27,341 nucleotides of DNA from Microcaldota archaeon. Its GTDB lineage: Archaea; Micrarchaeota; Micrarchaeia; Micrarchaeales; Micrarchaeaceae. Below the pieces are notes generated by a model that saw only the letters and a list, made by a program, of their open reading frames with translations, did not search any database and was not told the DNA's origin. The position numbers were made by a program, and so were the translations under genes. Positions within the stretch are counted from its first letter, which is position 1, and each line of letters begins with the position of its first letter. The stretch is from positions 1 to 27,341 of the forward strand of contig JAJYVI010000003.1 of the NCBI GenBank assembly GCA_021792115.1, written 5' to 3'. Shown here piece after piece: positions 16,590-24,513 of the stretch.

Positions 16590-18242
16590 TTACTCCATTC
16601 CGCCCATTCCTCCCATGTTAGGAGGCATTCCTCCTGCGCCAGACTTTCCTTTTGAGCTTATCATATCATCAATCCTGAGGATTATTTCTGCAGCTTCGCT
16701 TGCACTGAATATTGCTTGCTTCTTGACCATCATAGGTTCATAGATTCCAAGCTTATCCATGTTGCTTACTGAGTTGTTCATAATGTCAACTCCATATACA
16801 GATCCCTCTTTCCCCTTATGTTTGCTTCTAAGCTCTACAAGCGTATCAACAGGATACATGCCTGCACTTTCAGAAAGTGTTTTAGGAACTATCTCAATTG
16901 CATCTGCAAACTTTTGAACAGCAAGTTGCTCCCGTCCTCCAACGTCACTTGCATATTCCCTTAAACTATTTGCAATGTCTATCTCAATGCTTCCTCCTCC
17001 TATGACAAACCTGCCATTTTCAATAGCACTTGAGACTGCCCCTATTACGTCTGCAAGAGATCTCTCTGCTTCATCGACTGCTTGTTGGGTTCCGCCGCGT
17101 ACAAAAATTGTCACTGATTTTGGAACCTTGCATTTTTCAACAAATATCATTTGTTCTCCGCTGATCTTTCTTTCTTCAACAAGTCCTGCAAATCCGAGAT
17201 CGTTAATATTCAAGTCTTCAAGGCTTGTAACTATCTTTCCGCCTGTTGCCCTTGACAGCTTTTCCATGTCACTTTTTTTGACTCTCCTAACAGCCATTAT
17301 ACCTGCTTTAGCAAGGTAGTGCTGTGCGACATCGTCAATACCTTTCTGCGTAACAAGAACATCAGCTTTTACATTCTTTACTTTTTCTACCATCTCCTTG
17401 AGCATTTTTTCTTCCTGTTGCAGGAATGCCTGCATTTGTTCAGGAGAAGTTATTTCTATCTTTGCATCTGTTTCTGTCTTCTCAATCTCAAGTGCCACAT
17501 CCATTAATGCAATCTTTGCATTTGCAATTGTTTTAGGCATACCTGGGTGTGCTACTTCCTTGTCTATAAGCACTCCATTTATAAGTTCTGTGTTGTTTAT
17601 GCTGCCGCCTGCCTTTTTCTCTATTTTTATAAAGTCATGGTCTACGGTGTATTTTCCAGAATTGTTCTGCTCAACCACCTGTTTTACAGCACTAATTACT
17701 ATTTTTGCAAGCGCTTTTTTTGTGTTATCATCTCCTATATTTTTTGAGCCTATTGAGACAAGGGCTATTTTCTGCAAAATACTATCGTCTTTTATGTCAA
17801 TTGCTTTTGATTTTTGGAAAAGAATTTCAGAAGCCTTATTCGCAGCCATCTTGTATCCTCTTATTATTGTCGTTGGGTGTATGCCTTGTTCAAGAAGCTC
17901 TCCTGCGCCGCGCAGAAGCTCTCCTGCCATTATAACTACAGTTGTTGTTCCATCACCAACTTCTTTGTCTTGCGTTTTTGCAATGTCAACCATGATTTTC
18001 GCAACAGGATGCTCTACATTCATTTCTTCAAGTATTGTAGCTCCGTCATTAGTTATCACTATGTCCCCAAGTTCACTCACAAGCATCTTGTCCATGCCTT
18101 TTGGGCCGAGTGTCGTCTTTATTGCATTTGCCACTGCAATTCCGACTGCAATGTTTGTCCTTTGTGCATCTCTGCCGAGGACTCTTGATGAACCCTCAGG
18201 AAGCAATAATATCTGTTGGCCTTCTAATCTGTTGTCTGTCAT
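16590..18242 (-). CDS. thsA: Thermosome subunit (group II chaperonin)
   Basis: The thermosome folds proteins in the archaeal cytosol as a double-ring ATPase. The 550-residue length is normal. Diagnostic features are the ATP-binding KTTLGPKGMDKMLV (42-55), VITNDGATIL (62-71), GDGTTTVVIMAGELL (96-110) and, late in the protein, GRFVIGGGSIEIDIA and YGVDIMNN. The tail GGMPPNMGGMGGME is the flexible Gly/Met end typical of group II chaperonins. AAGGTG lies 5 nt before the ATG, and a TATA-like box at 18286-18297 sits about 49 nt upstream. Only one subunit gene is in the window. A 293-residue open frame on the opposite strand (17398-18279) is a shadow. Confidence 0.98.
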   Translation of the reverse strand: MTDNRLEGQQILLLPEGSSRVLGRDAQRTNIAVGIAVANAIKTTLGPKGMDKMLVSELGDIVITNDGATILEEMNVEHPVAKIMVDIAKTQDKEVGDGTTTVVIMAGELLRGAGELLEQGIHPTTIIRGYKMAANKASEILFQKSKAIDIKDDSILQKIALVSIGSKNIGDDNTKKALAKIVISAVKQVVEQNNSGKYTVDHDFIKIEKKAGGSINNTELINGVLIDKEVAHPGMPKTIANAKIALMDVALEIEKTETDAKIEITSPEQMQAFLQQEEKMLKEMVEKVKNVKADVLVTQKGIDDVAQHYLAKAGIMAVRRVKKSDMEKLSRATGGKIVTSLEDLNINDLGFAGLVEERKISGEQMIFVEKCKVPKSVTIFVRGGTQQAVDEAERSLADVIGAVSSAIENGRFVIGGGSIEIDIANSLREYASDVGGREQLAVQKFADAIEIVPKTLSESAGMYPVDTLVELRSKHKGKEGSVYGVDIMNNSVSNMDKLGIYEPMMVKKQAIFSASEAAEIILRIDDMISSKGKSGAGGMPPNMGGMGGME

Positions 18243-18285
18243 ATTTACACCTTATTTTTTACAAATTTGTTTATTTTAATTGTTG

Positions 18286-18297
18286 TTTTAATATAAG
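18286..18297 (-). promoter_or_regulatory. TATA-like box upstream of the thermosome gene
   Basis: CTTATATTAAAA on the minus strand is centred about 49 nt before the thermosome ATG, giving a predicted leader of about 20-25 nt that contains the AAGGTG ribosome binding site (18248-18253). Several further AT-rich stretches at 18308-18350 could serve instead. Confidence 0.4.
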
Positions 18298-18509
18298 TTT
18301 TAATTTAATATTGTGATTTAATATTAATATAATCTTAATATAATTTATACTGTATCCTGCATCTTATCTCTTCTATCTTTAATTAAGTCTGATAACTCTA
18401 CTTACCATCAACTACAAGATTTAGAACCAATTATAATGCAATGTTTTATTATTAGATTATAATTTTGATATATATATTATAAAATAGAAAAGTATATAAT
18501 AATTTCTTT

Positions 18510-18585
18510 TAAAAGGGTAACCTATTCGGGACTTTGTTGATTTGAGAGCAATATTTTTCAATGCCCTCTTTTTAATTATTCTTTT
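18510..18585 (+). ncRNA. Possible small RNA in the thermosome/PLD intergenic region
   Basis: TATA-like stretches (near 18468-18478 and 18491-18503) are followed by a GC-richer segment and then an imperfect stem, GAG-x-GCA pairing with TGC-x-CTC (about 18545-18569), ending in CTTTTT. Promoter-like DNA, a hairpin and a T-run in this order resemble a small transcription unit. There is no open frame of note and no RNA family I recognise. The boundaries are approximate. Confidence 0.25.
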
Positions 18586-18643
18586 ATCAAATATCTCCTG
18601 CGATATTTTTTATTTTGATTTTTCTAATGGAAGCATGTAAAGA

Positions 18644-18705
18644 AGGGAGGAGGTAATTTATAGTTATCTATACAATATAATATTAAAGTAAATACTATCC
18701 TCCCT
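18644..18705. repeat. 8-bp inverted repeat enclosing a small hairpin
   Basis: AGGGAGGA (18644-18651) and TCCTCCCT (18698-18705) are perfect inverted copies. Between them TATAG-TTAT-CTATA (18659-18672) can form a smaller hairpin. The left arm runs into GGAGGAGGT, which looks like a strong ribosome binding site, yet no start codon lies within 15 nt. In a transcript reading toward the PLD-like gene the right arm would pair with this purine run. Confidence 0.35.
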
Positions 18706-18772
18706 ATAGAAAAGAGGAATATTAAGGAAAGAGAGAGAATGAGAAATTGGAAAGATCTAGGAAAGGGCTTTA

Positions 18773-19363
18773 ATGTCGTCGATTATATTCAAAGAAAAAG
18801 AAAAAATATCCTATAGTGGCAATGAATCCTATAAGCAGATTGACATCCTTCTTAATAACTCAAGCGAATTAAAGATAATTTCACCATATATAAGCCTATT
18901 CTATGCAAAAAAGCTTGCGGGATTAGCAAAATCAAAGAAAATATGGATTATAACCGCAAAGCCTAATTCTAATAGTGATCTTGCAGCTTTTAAATACTTA
19001 ACAAAACTCAATAATATAATGACTTTTATTAAATTATTCATATATTTTGCAATTATTGGTGCATTTGCAATATTGTTTAAATTTTACACAGCTGCATTAA
19101 TACTTGTTATAGTTTTTCTACTGGTATTTGTCGTATTGAGACTTAAATACGGATCTATAACGCATTCAAATATTTTTTTAAAAACTTCAAAGCAATTCAT
19201 ACATGAAAAGATTTATATTGGAAACAACTCTGCAATAATCGGAAGCGCAAATCTTACTTACAGTGGCACACATAAGAATATAGAGTATATAGAGGTAATC
19301 AAGGAAAAGGAAAAAATAAAATCCCTTGAAAAACATTTTGATTCGTTGTGGTCTTCCCTTTGA
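18773..19363 (+). CDS. PLD-like protein with an internal membrane hairpin
   Basis: The 196-residue protein has one phospholipase-D-type motif: His144, Lys146, then Asn151 where Asp is usual, followed by GSAN (157-160). The N-terminal part (KQIDILLNNSSELKIISPYI) matches the first strand-helix of PLD domains. Two hydrophobic helices (about 83-103 and 105-122) are inserted between the N-terminal half and the motif, so the domain appears tethered to the membrane. With a single motif an active enzyme would have to be a dimer, and the Asp-to-Asn change leaves activity uncertain. AGGG lies 5 nt before the ATG. It ends 3 bp from the convergent PAP2 gene. Confidence 0.8.
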   Translation: MSSIIFKEKEKISYSGNESYKQIDILLNNSSELKIISPYISLFYAKKLAGLAKSKKIWIITAKPNSNSDLAAFKYLTKLNNIMTFIKLFIYFAIIGAFAILFKFYTAALILVIVFLLVFVVLRLKYGSITHSNIFLKTSKQFIHEKIYIGNNSAIIGSANLTYSGTHKNIEYIEVIKEKEKIKSLEKHFDSLWSSL

Positions 19364-19366
19364 GTC

Positions 19367-19963
19367 TTATTTCGTTTTCTGTTCTGCATGTTCCTTCAAA
19401 GCCAATGCAGGCATTATTATTCTAACTATCCTGTTTGAAGCCTTATTTATTCTGTCCTTGTAATGTAGTATGATTGCGCTAATTGCAATACTAATAGCCA
19501 TTCCCACTATTACATCTGTAAAGTAATGCAGTCCAAGATAAATTCTCCCAAATAAAATCAAGGCTAGCCATGCGATATATAGCACTCGTACATATTTATG
19601 TTTTCCAAGAAATAACACTAACCCTGTCAAAACACTTGCATGATTACTTGGAAATGAAAAAGTGTTTTCGCAAGCAATATGATTGATCCATGAAAGTTCA
19701 GCTATGTTACATGGCCTCGGTTCTTTAACTATTATCTTTATTAAATCAGATACTGCAAAAAGAAGTAAGCCTGCGATAATAAATGAATAAACATTGTTAT
19801 TTTTTCTAAGATAAAGATATAATACTAAAACAGGAAGCACAACAAGAAAGCTCTTGCTTAATAGCGACATAAATGATGTTAGAGCAGGACTTGCAATAGC
19901 CTGTACTGCATGGAATGCCCATAAGTTTATTGAAATTTTGTATGGCAGAATATAAAAATTCAA
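19367..19963 (-). CDS. PAP2-family membrane phosphatase
   Basis: PAP2 phosphatases remove phosphate from lipids such as phosphatidic acid or polyprenyl diphosphate. All three motifs are present: Lys76 with RP at 83-84 (KIIVKEPRP), PSNH at 105-108, and GRIYLGLHYFTD at 139-150 with Arg140, His146 and Asp150, Gly replacing the usual Ser at 139. About five membrane helices surround them. The start is TTG, supported by GGTG 5 nt upstream (19969-19972). Recycling the undecaprenyl- or dolichyl-type carrier for protein glycosylation is an attractive guess given the sequon-rich surface proteins in this window, but nothing links them directly. Confidence 0.92.
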   Translation of the reverse strand: MNFYILPYKISINLWAFHAVQAIASPALTSFMSLLSKSFLVVLPVLVLYLYLRKNNNVYSFIIAGLLLFAVSDLIKIIVKEPRPCNIAELSWINHIACENTFSFPSNHASVLTGLVLFLGKHKYVRVLYIAWLALILFGRIYLGLHYFTDVIVGMAISIAISAIILHYKDRINKASNRIVRIIMPALALKEHAEQKTK

Positions 19964-20133
19964 GTAAGCACCGTATAGTTATATCAACTATAATTATAAA
20001 TATTTGCAACAAATTTATTTAGTTTATTGTAAACAAAACTTACTATTATTAATGGAGCAACAGTGTACTATACTTTTTATTTTTGGAATACTAATTTTAC
20101 AGATCTTATTGCAATTTAATAAACTAAGATTTT

Positions 20134-21132
20134 ATGCGGAACAATAATGCAGAGCCAGAGTATCTTGCGAGACTTGCACCAGTATTCCAGCATGAATTTA
20201 TAAAGCAACTTAAGCATTTAGATTGTAGATACAGAAAACTAAATAAGTATTATTTTTTAATCTCATCTAAAAGATCTATAAAGTCTATATTTTTACATTC
20301 AATATTTAGAGTAAAAATGAAATTTGAAGTTTCAGGTTTTACTAAAAAGAGAATCAATGACTTATCAGAGTTGATGCAGGATTTTGTTAAAAAGTCGATA
20401 AACAAAAAAACACCATTCAAGATAAGTTGCAGTATTTCTGGAACACAAACATTTAACACAAATACAATTGGCATGAATGCTAAAGATATAGAGGTTGCAA
20501 TAGGAACCAAGCTTGAATTGCAAGGGTATAAGATTGATTTGCTGAAACCTAAATATATTTTTATTTTAAATATATTTAATACAGTTATTATTGCGGGTAA
20601 GGTTGACTTAAAAAATCCGGCAGCAATAAATATTATTGAAAAGCCTGAGGATATAAGCAGGGCACAGTTGAAATTAAGGGAGGCAATACTCTACTTTAAA
20701 ATTGATCTGTCAGGCGTAAGAAATGCACTTGACCTTGGTGCAGCACCAGGAGGGTTCAGTAAAGAATTAAGCATGCATAGAATAAAGGTTATTGCAGTTG
20801 ACACTGCAGATCTTGACAAAAGGCTTGAAAAAGATCGAAATATTACTCATTTAAGAATAAAAGCTGCTGAAATAAATTCAGGCCAGGTATTTGACATGAT
20901 TACAAATGATATGAATATAGACCCTGCGGAATCTGCACAAGTAATGTTAAGCTTAAGTAATCTCCTACGCACTAATGGGTCTGCAGTAATGACAATAAAA
21001 TGTCCTTCGAGAAACATAGCAGATTATATAAAAAATACAAAAAAAATATTATCTGCAAAATACACTAAATTCAGGTTTCAGCATCTGCCCCATAACAGGA
21101 TGGAAATTACTATGTTTATGCTGAAAAAATAA
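20134..21132 (+). CDS. THUMP-domain FtsJ-like RNA 2'-O-methyltransferase
   Basis: The N-terminal half (about 50-157) looks like a THUMP RNA-binding domain: FKISCSISGTQTFNTNTIG, then VAIGTKLELQGYKIDLLKPKY and IAGKVDL. The C-terminal half is a Rossmann methyltransferase with the SAM site ALDLGAAPGGFSKEL (198-212). The K-D-K-E tetrad of FtsJ-type 2'-O-methyltransferases can be placed as Lys180, Asp259, Lys289 and Glu324, so the enzyme should methylate ribose 2'-OH. The RNA target (rRNA or tRNA) is unknown; bacterial RlmM has a similar THUMP-FtsJ layout. No clear ribosome binding site precedes the ATG. It is convergent with the next methyltransferase gene, 8 bp away. Confidence 0.88.
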   Translation: MRNNNAEPEYLARLAPVFQHEFIKQLKHLDCRYRKLNKYYFLISSKRSIKSIFLHSIFRVKMKFEVSGFTKKRINDLSELMQDFVKKSINKKTPFKISCSISGTQTFNTNTIGMNAKDIEVAIGTKLELQGYKIDLLKPKYIFILNIFNTVIIAGKVDLKNPAAINIIEKPEDISRAQLKLREAILYFKIDLSGVRNALDLGAAPGGFSKELSMHRIKVIAVDTADLDKRLEKDRNITHLRIKAAEINSGQVFDMITNDMNIDPAESAQVMLSLSNLLRTNGSAVMTIKCPSRNIADYIKNTKKILSAKYTKFRFQHLPHNRMEITMFMLKK

Positions 21133-21140
21133 TGCATTTA

Positions 21141-22274
21141 TTATTCTTCTTCATTTTTTCCTATTTTTACTTTTTTGAATACAAGTTCCATTTTTCCTGT
21201 TGCCTCTAGAAAAAGATCATGTTCGTCTATCGCAGTGTTGCTTGTAGAATTTAGTCTAAAATGATATTTGAATAATTCCACCATTTTCTCCTTTGTTGAT
21301 ATCATATCCTGTATGCATATAAGTTCATATCCTGTGCCTTGCATCACATTTTTAGTTGTTTTTAGAACAGCTTGCACGTACTCGTTTTTTGCAATTGGTG
21401 AAAATTCAGATTTAAGGGGATTGGGAATAAAATAAGTTTCATTTATCTCCTTCCATTTCAAATCACCAAATGTAACACTGTTATTTTTATAGTCTTGATA
21501 AAAGTTCTTGAAATGGAGAATAAGTTCTGCAGCCTTTGAAAAAGGTATTGAAATAGAATTACTTGCATTTAATAGAGGATAAGAATTATATTCTACCTCT
21601 AAGTTAGACATTACTTTATTCTGCTTACCATTCCATCCCTCAAATATTCTGTAATATTTCTGGAAATAATTGTAAAACTTAATTGAAAAATCTGAAATAA
21701 ACTTTATTTCTACATTACCATTATAGTCTGGTAATGAAAAATCCCTAAGGATGAAAATACCATTGTTTGCCATTTGCCATGGCACTGTACTTATTGCCTC
21801 AACCCAAGACTTTTTACCATCAGGCATATAACTATAAATCTCATGTAGAAGCGATGACTCAATTATGACATCAATGCTATTTTTTTGGAAATGTACATTT
21901 GTTGCGCTTCCGACAATAAAATTTACTTCTAATTTCTGATCTTTCATCATTTCTGCAACATTGTCTATTGCATTTTTAGAAAGGTCCAGCCCGTAAATTT
22001 GTGTATGTAAAGGATTAAACTGCTTTGCAAGTGCGATCAACTCTGCGCCAGAACCTACGCCTACAGATACAATAGACTTAGGATTTCTTATGAATTTATG
22101 GATTAACTGCATTTTATGTTCTGCAACAGCTACAGCTTCTAAAGGATCTAAATGAGCCTCTTCATAGCAGCCCTTGCCTGATGTTTTGTCAAGATATTCT
22201 TTTGTGAAAGTTCCCTCTATTTTAGAATTTTTTGTATTCGCGACGTCTCCATTTTTCAGGAATTTATTAGCTAT
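21141..22274 (-). CDS. Class I SAM-dependent methyltransferase, apparently with an ATA start
   Basis: A Rossmann methyltransferase with motif I SIVSVGVGSGAE, the acidic strand YGLDLSKNAIDN, VNFIVGSATNVHF and IDVIIESSLLHEI. The substrate is unknown; the C-terminal half (about 150 residues) matches nothing I recognise. The first ATG in frame (22112) falls inside the domain's leading helix. The frame stays open for about 57 more codons with coding character (YLDKTSGKGCYEEAHLDPLE), and none is ATG, GTG or TTG. GGTG (22280-22283) is followed after 5 nt by ATA at 22274, exactly the spacing of other starts here, so I place the start there. It is last in the mazG-M24-HD-methyltransferase run. Confidence 0.7.
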   Translation of the reverse strand: MANKFLKNGDVANTKNSKIEGTFTKEYLDKTSGKGCYEEAHLDPLEAVAVAEHKMQLIHKFIRNPKSIVSVGVGSGAELIALAKQFNPLHTQIYGLDLSKNAIDNVAEMMKDQKLEVNFIVGSATNVHFQKNSIDVIIESSLLHEIYSYMPDGKKSWVEAISTVPWQMANNGIFILRDFSLPDYNGNVEIKFISDFSIKFYNYFQKYYRIFEGWNGKQNKVMSNLEVEYNSYPLLNASNSISIPFSKAAELILHFKNFYQDYKNNSVTFGDLKWKEINETYFIPNPLKSEFSPIAKNEYVQAVLKTTKNVMQGTGYELICIQDMISTKEKMVELFKYHFRLNSTSNTAIDEHDLFLEATGKMELVFKKVKIGKNEEE

Positions 22275-22315
22275 CCCAACACCCTAACCTAATATAATAA
22301 AGGCAGCTAAGATAT

Positions 22316-22951
22316 TTATGTGCTACTGAGCTCTAATTCCAGCTCCTTAAGAAATTCTATAAGAAACCTTTTTTTTCTATTTGCCATCCTCTTTGCAGTT
22401 TTTGTATTTAATCTGGTATCTGCTATAAGTAGTCTGCTGTAAAAATGATCAAGTGCATATATTTTTTCATTTGGGGCTCTTTTTCTACAAAATGGGTCAT
22501 TCATGTTGTAGAAAGATTTGAGATGCATGCTCACTGCTGAAGCAAAAGTCCTCATTATTGCAATAGCCCCTTCTGCTTCAAGAAGGTCTGCATCCTGCAG
22601 AATTTTTGCCTCTAATGTCTCTGCTTTGATATTTTTTGAAAAAGAGCACACAGAAATTGCATATGCGACATTGTTTATTTTGTCTTTTTGGTAGCCTAAT
22701 GTTTCAAGTGTTTTTTTCGCAAAATCAGAGCTTTCTTCATGTTCATACCTATGCATTCTGGTTCCCTTGTATACTCTTACATCGTGAAAAAGTGCTGCAG
22801 GGACAAGTATATCCATGTCTGCACCCTCCTTTTTCCCTATTTTTTCAGCTGAAACTAAAACTCTATATGCATGGCTGAAGTCATGAGAAAGATCATTATG
22901 TATATTATTTTTAGCTATATTTATAAGCCTGTTTCTTAATTTTACATCCAT
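22316..22951 (-). CDS. HD-domain metal-dependent phosphohydrolase
   Basis: HD-domain proteins hydrolyse phosphoester bonds, often of nucleotides. In the 211-residue protein the metal ligands appear as His27 (in HDFSHAYRV), His56-Asp57 (FHDVRV) and Asp120/Asp122 (QDADLLEAEGA), the layout of the YedJ-like branch. I chose the ATG at 22951, which has AGAGGTT with a 5-nt spacer; an ATG at 22978 would add nine residues. It lies 42 bp after the M24 peptidase gene and about 40 bp before the methyltransferase start on the same strand, so the genes probably share a transcript. The substrate is unknown. Confidence 0.9.
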   Translation of the reverse strand: MDVKLRNRLINIAKNNIHNDLSHDFSHAYRVLVSAEKIGKKEGADMDILVPAALFHDVRVYKGTRMHRYEHEESSDFAKKTLETLGYQKDKINNVAYAISVCSFSKNIKAETLEAKILQDADLLEAEGAIAIMRTFASAVSMHLKSFYNMNDPFCRKRAPNEKIYALDHFYSRLLIADTRLNTKTAKRMANRKKRFLIEFLKELELELSST

Positions 22952-22993
22952 AGTAAAACCTCTATACTCTATATACATTACAAAAATTATATA

Positions 22994-24067
22994 TTACAAA
23001 AATACTGATCGCCTTTTTCCAATAAGTACATCATCCTCTATCCTTACACCTCCGAATCCTACAATATATATTCCAGGCTCATCGCTTATTACCATATTTT
23101 TCTTAAGCTTCACATTCTGCTGTGAGAAGCTTGCACCAGGATCATGAGTTTCTATCCCTATGCTATGCCCCAGCGAATGTATAAATCTGCCTTTGTACTT
23201 TCCTCCATGTACAGTGTTAATAAATTCTGCGACTGCAGCATGCACATTTTTACCATCTTCATTTTCCACAGCCTTCTCAAGACCTATTTGTTGTGCTTTA
23301 TGGACGGTTTCATAGATTTCAGACATCTTTTTGTATTTTATTGATATCTTATCCGGTTTGAAAAAGAATGTCCTTGTAAGGTCAGCGCAATAGTTTTTGT
23401 ATTTTGCACCTGCATCTATAAGCACTGTGCTATTTTTTGCGAGTCTGGTATTATCTGGAAAATGGTGCGGAAGTGCAGAATTCTTTTCAAAAGACACTAT
23501 CGTGTCAAAGGCTTCTTTATCAGATCCATTGTAAGCCATAAGATAATTGAATCGTGCAGCTATCTCCTTTTCTGTTATTCCTTCTTTAAAATATTTTGGA
23601 ATTTCTTTAAATGCTTTTTTTGTTATATCATTTGCAATCCGCATTTTTTTAAGTTCATCCTCATCTTTTATTGCTCTTGCCTTTGCAAAAGCTCCTGAAA
23701 TGTCAACGATTTTCCGAGGCTTGAATTTTTTAATTATGCCTAAACTTCTTGAAGGTAAGAATTCCATATTTAGACCGATTATTTTGTCCTCTATCTCTTT
23801 TTTTAATATGTTTGACATCTCATTGCTATTGTTGATATTAAGTACATCCATACTTCTATTTTTTTGTTCAAGTGCAGTCTCATATTCAAGGCTGTTTGTA
23901 AGCAACTTTATTCGATCTTTCTTGACTAGTAAGATGTTATTTTCGAACAACCCGCTTTCAAATTCTGTGATATAAAGAAAATTAGGATCCTCATTTCCTG
24001 TATTTGATAATAATATAAGGTCTACATTTTCTGCATTCTTGAATATATTTTCAAGTTTTTTATTCAT
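22994..24067 (-). CDS. pepQ: M24-family Xaa-Pro aminopeptidase/dipeptidase
   Basis: M24 metallopeptidases of the Xaa-Pro group cut the bond before proline in short peptides. The 357 residues have an N-terminal creatinase-like domain and a C-terminal pita-bread domain with all five metal ligands: Asp218 and Asp229 (LIDAGAKYKNYCADLTRTF), His301 (GHSIGIETH), Glu330 (DEPGIY) and Glu344 (VRIEDDVL). I chose the ATG at 24067, giving MNKKLENIF with GGGA 5 nt upstream; an ATG at 24103 would add 12 residues and overlap the MazG-like gene. The gap to that gene is 13 bp, suggesting one operon. Whether it is PepQ (dipeptidase) or an aminopeptidase cannot be told. Confidence 0.93.
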   Translation of the reverse strand: MNKKLENIFKNAENVDLILLSNTGNEDPNFLYITEFESGLFENNILLVKKDRIKLLTNSLEYETALEQKNRSMDVLNINNSNEMSNILKKEIEDKIIGLNMEFLPSRSLGIIKKFKPRKIVDISGAFAKARAIKDEDELKKMRIANDITKKAFKEIPKYFKEGITEKEIAARFNYLMAYNGSDKEAFDTIVSFEKNSALPHHFPDNTRLAKNSTVLIDAGAKYKNYCADLTRTFFFKPDKISIKYKKMSEIYETVHKAQQIGLEKAVENEDGKNVHAAVAEFINTVHGGKYKGRFIHSLGHSIGIETHDPGASFSQQNVKLKKNMVISDEPGIYIVGFGGVRIEDDVLIGKRRSVFL

Positions 24068-24080
24068 ATTTTTCCCTATT

Positions 24081-24395
24081 TTACCTATAATTCCCATTGC
24101 CACTTATTTTATTTCTTTTTTTTCTATCTTTAAGCTTTGCAATGTTATCTATTGCAACATCATCAAGTTTTAGGCCAATATCACTTGCCAATGCAGATAC
24201 ATACCAGAGTATATCCCCCAGTTCCTTTGCTGCATCTTTTTTATTTAACTTCACGTTGTCCCTTATAACTTTTTGTATCATATTATTGAGCTCGCCAACT
24301 TCTCCAGAAAGCGCAAGTGCGGGATAGAACACCTTGTAGTTTTTTGGATATATAGCACTTTTTCTAGCTTGATTTTGATATTCTTTAAAATCCAT
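24081..24395 (-). CDS. MazG-like nucleotide pyrophosphohydrolase
   Basis: MazG-type enzymes remove pyrophosphate from (d)NTPs or non-standard nucleotides. The 104-residue single-domain protein has the metal-binding pattern EVGEL (near 32-36) and KELGDILWYV (near 58-67), with the usual leading helix containing YPALALSGE. It is a small all-helical MazG domain, like the phage and archaeal homologues. GGTG lies 5 nt before the ATG. It is the first gene of a run that continues with M24 peptidase, HD hydrolase and a methyltransferase, and it is divergent from the LOG-like gene across a palindrome-bearing spacer. Confidence 0.9.
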   Translation of the reverse strand: MDFKEYQNQARKSAIYPKNYKVFYPALALSGEVGELNNMIQKVIRDNVKLNKKDAAKELGDILWYVSALASDIGLKLDDVAIDNIAKLKDRKKRNKISGNGNYR

Positions 24396-24452
24396 TAAAT
24401 CACCATAAGTTATAATAATTATTAATTTACAACATTAAAGTATAATAGAGTT

Positions 24453-24471
24453 TGCAAAATTTTGCATGCAA
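24453..24471. promoter_or_regulatory. Overlapping palindromes between divergent genes, likely operator
   Basis: TGCAAAATTTTGCA (24453-24466) is a perfect 14-bp palindrome, and it overlaps TTGCATGCAA (24462-24471), a perfect 10-bp palindrome. They lie between the MazG-like and LOG-like genes. ATATAAACTA, a TATA-like box facing the LOG-like gene, begins at the right edge, and TATTATAC on the minus strand lies just left. A dimeric repressor bound here could block both promoters. Confidence 0.5.
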
Positions 24472-24513
24472 TATAAACTACTGATCTATTTATTGTATTA
24501 ACTATTGATCATT

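Noticed and set aside
17398..18279. 293-residue open frame opposite the thermosome gene
   Set aside because: Antisense to a fully recognisable chaperonin; composition and lack of motifs indicate a shadow frame.
18739..18816. 25-residue frame overlapping the start of the PLD-like gene
   Set aside because: It has a purine-rich lead-in but no conserved feature, and overlaps the better-supported gene by 44 nt.
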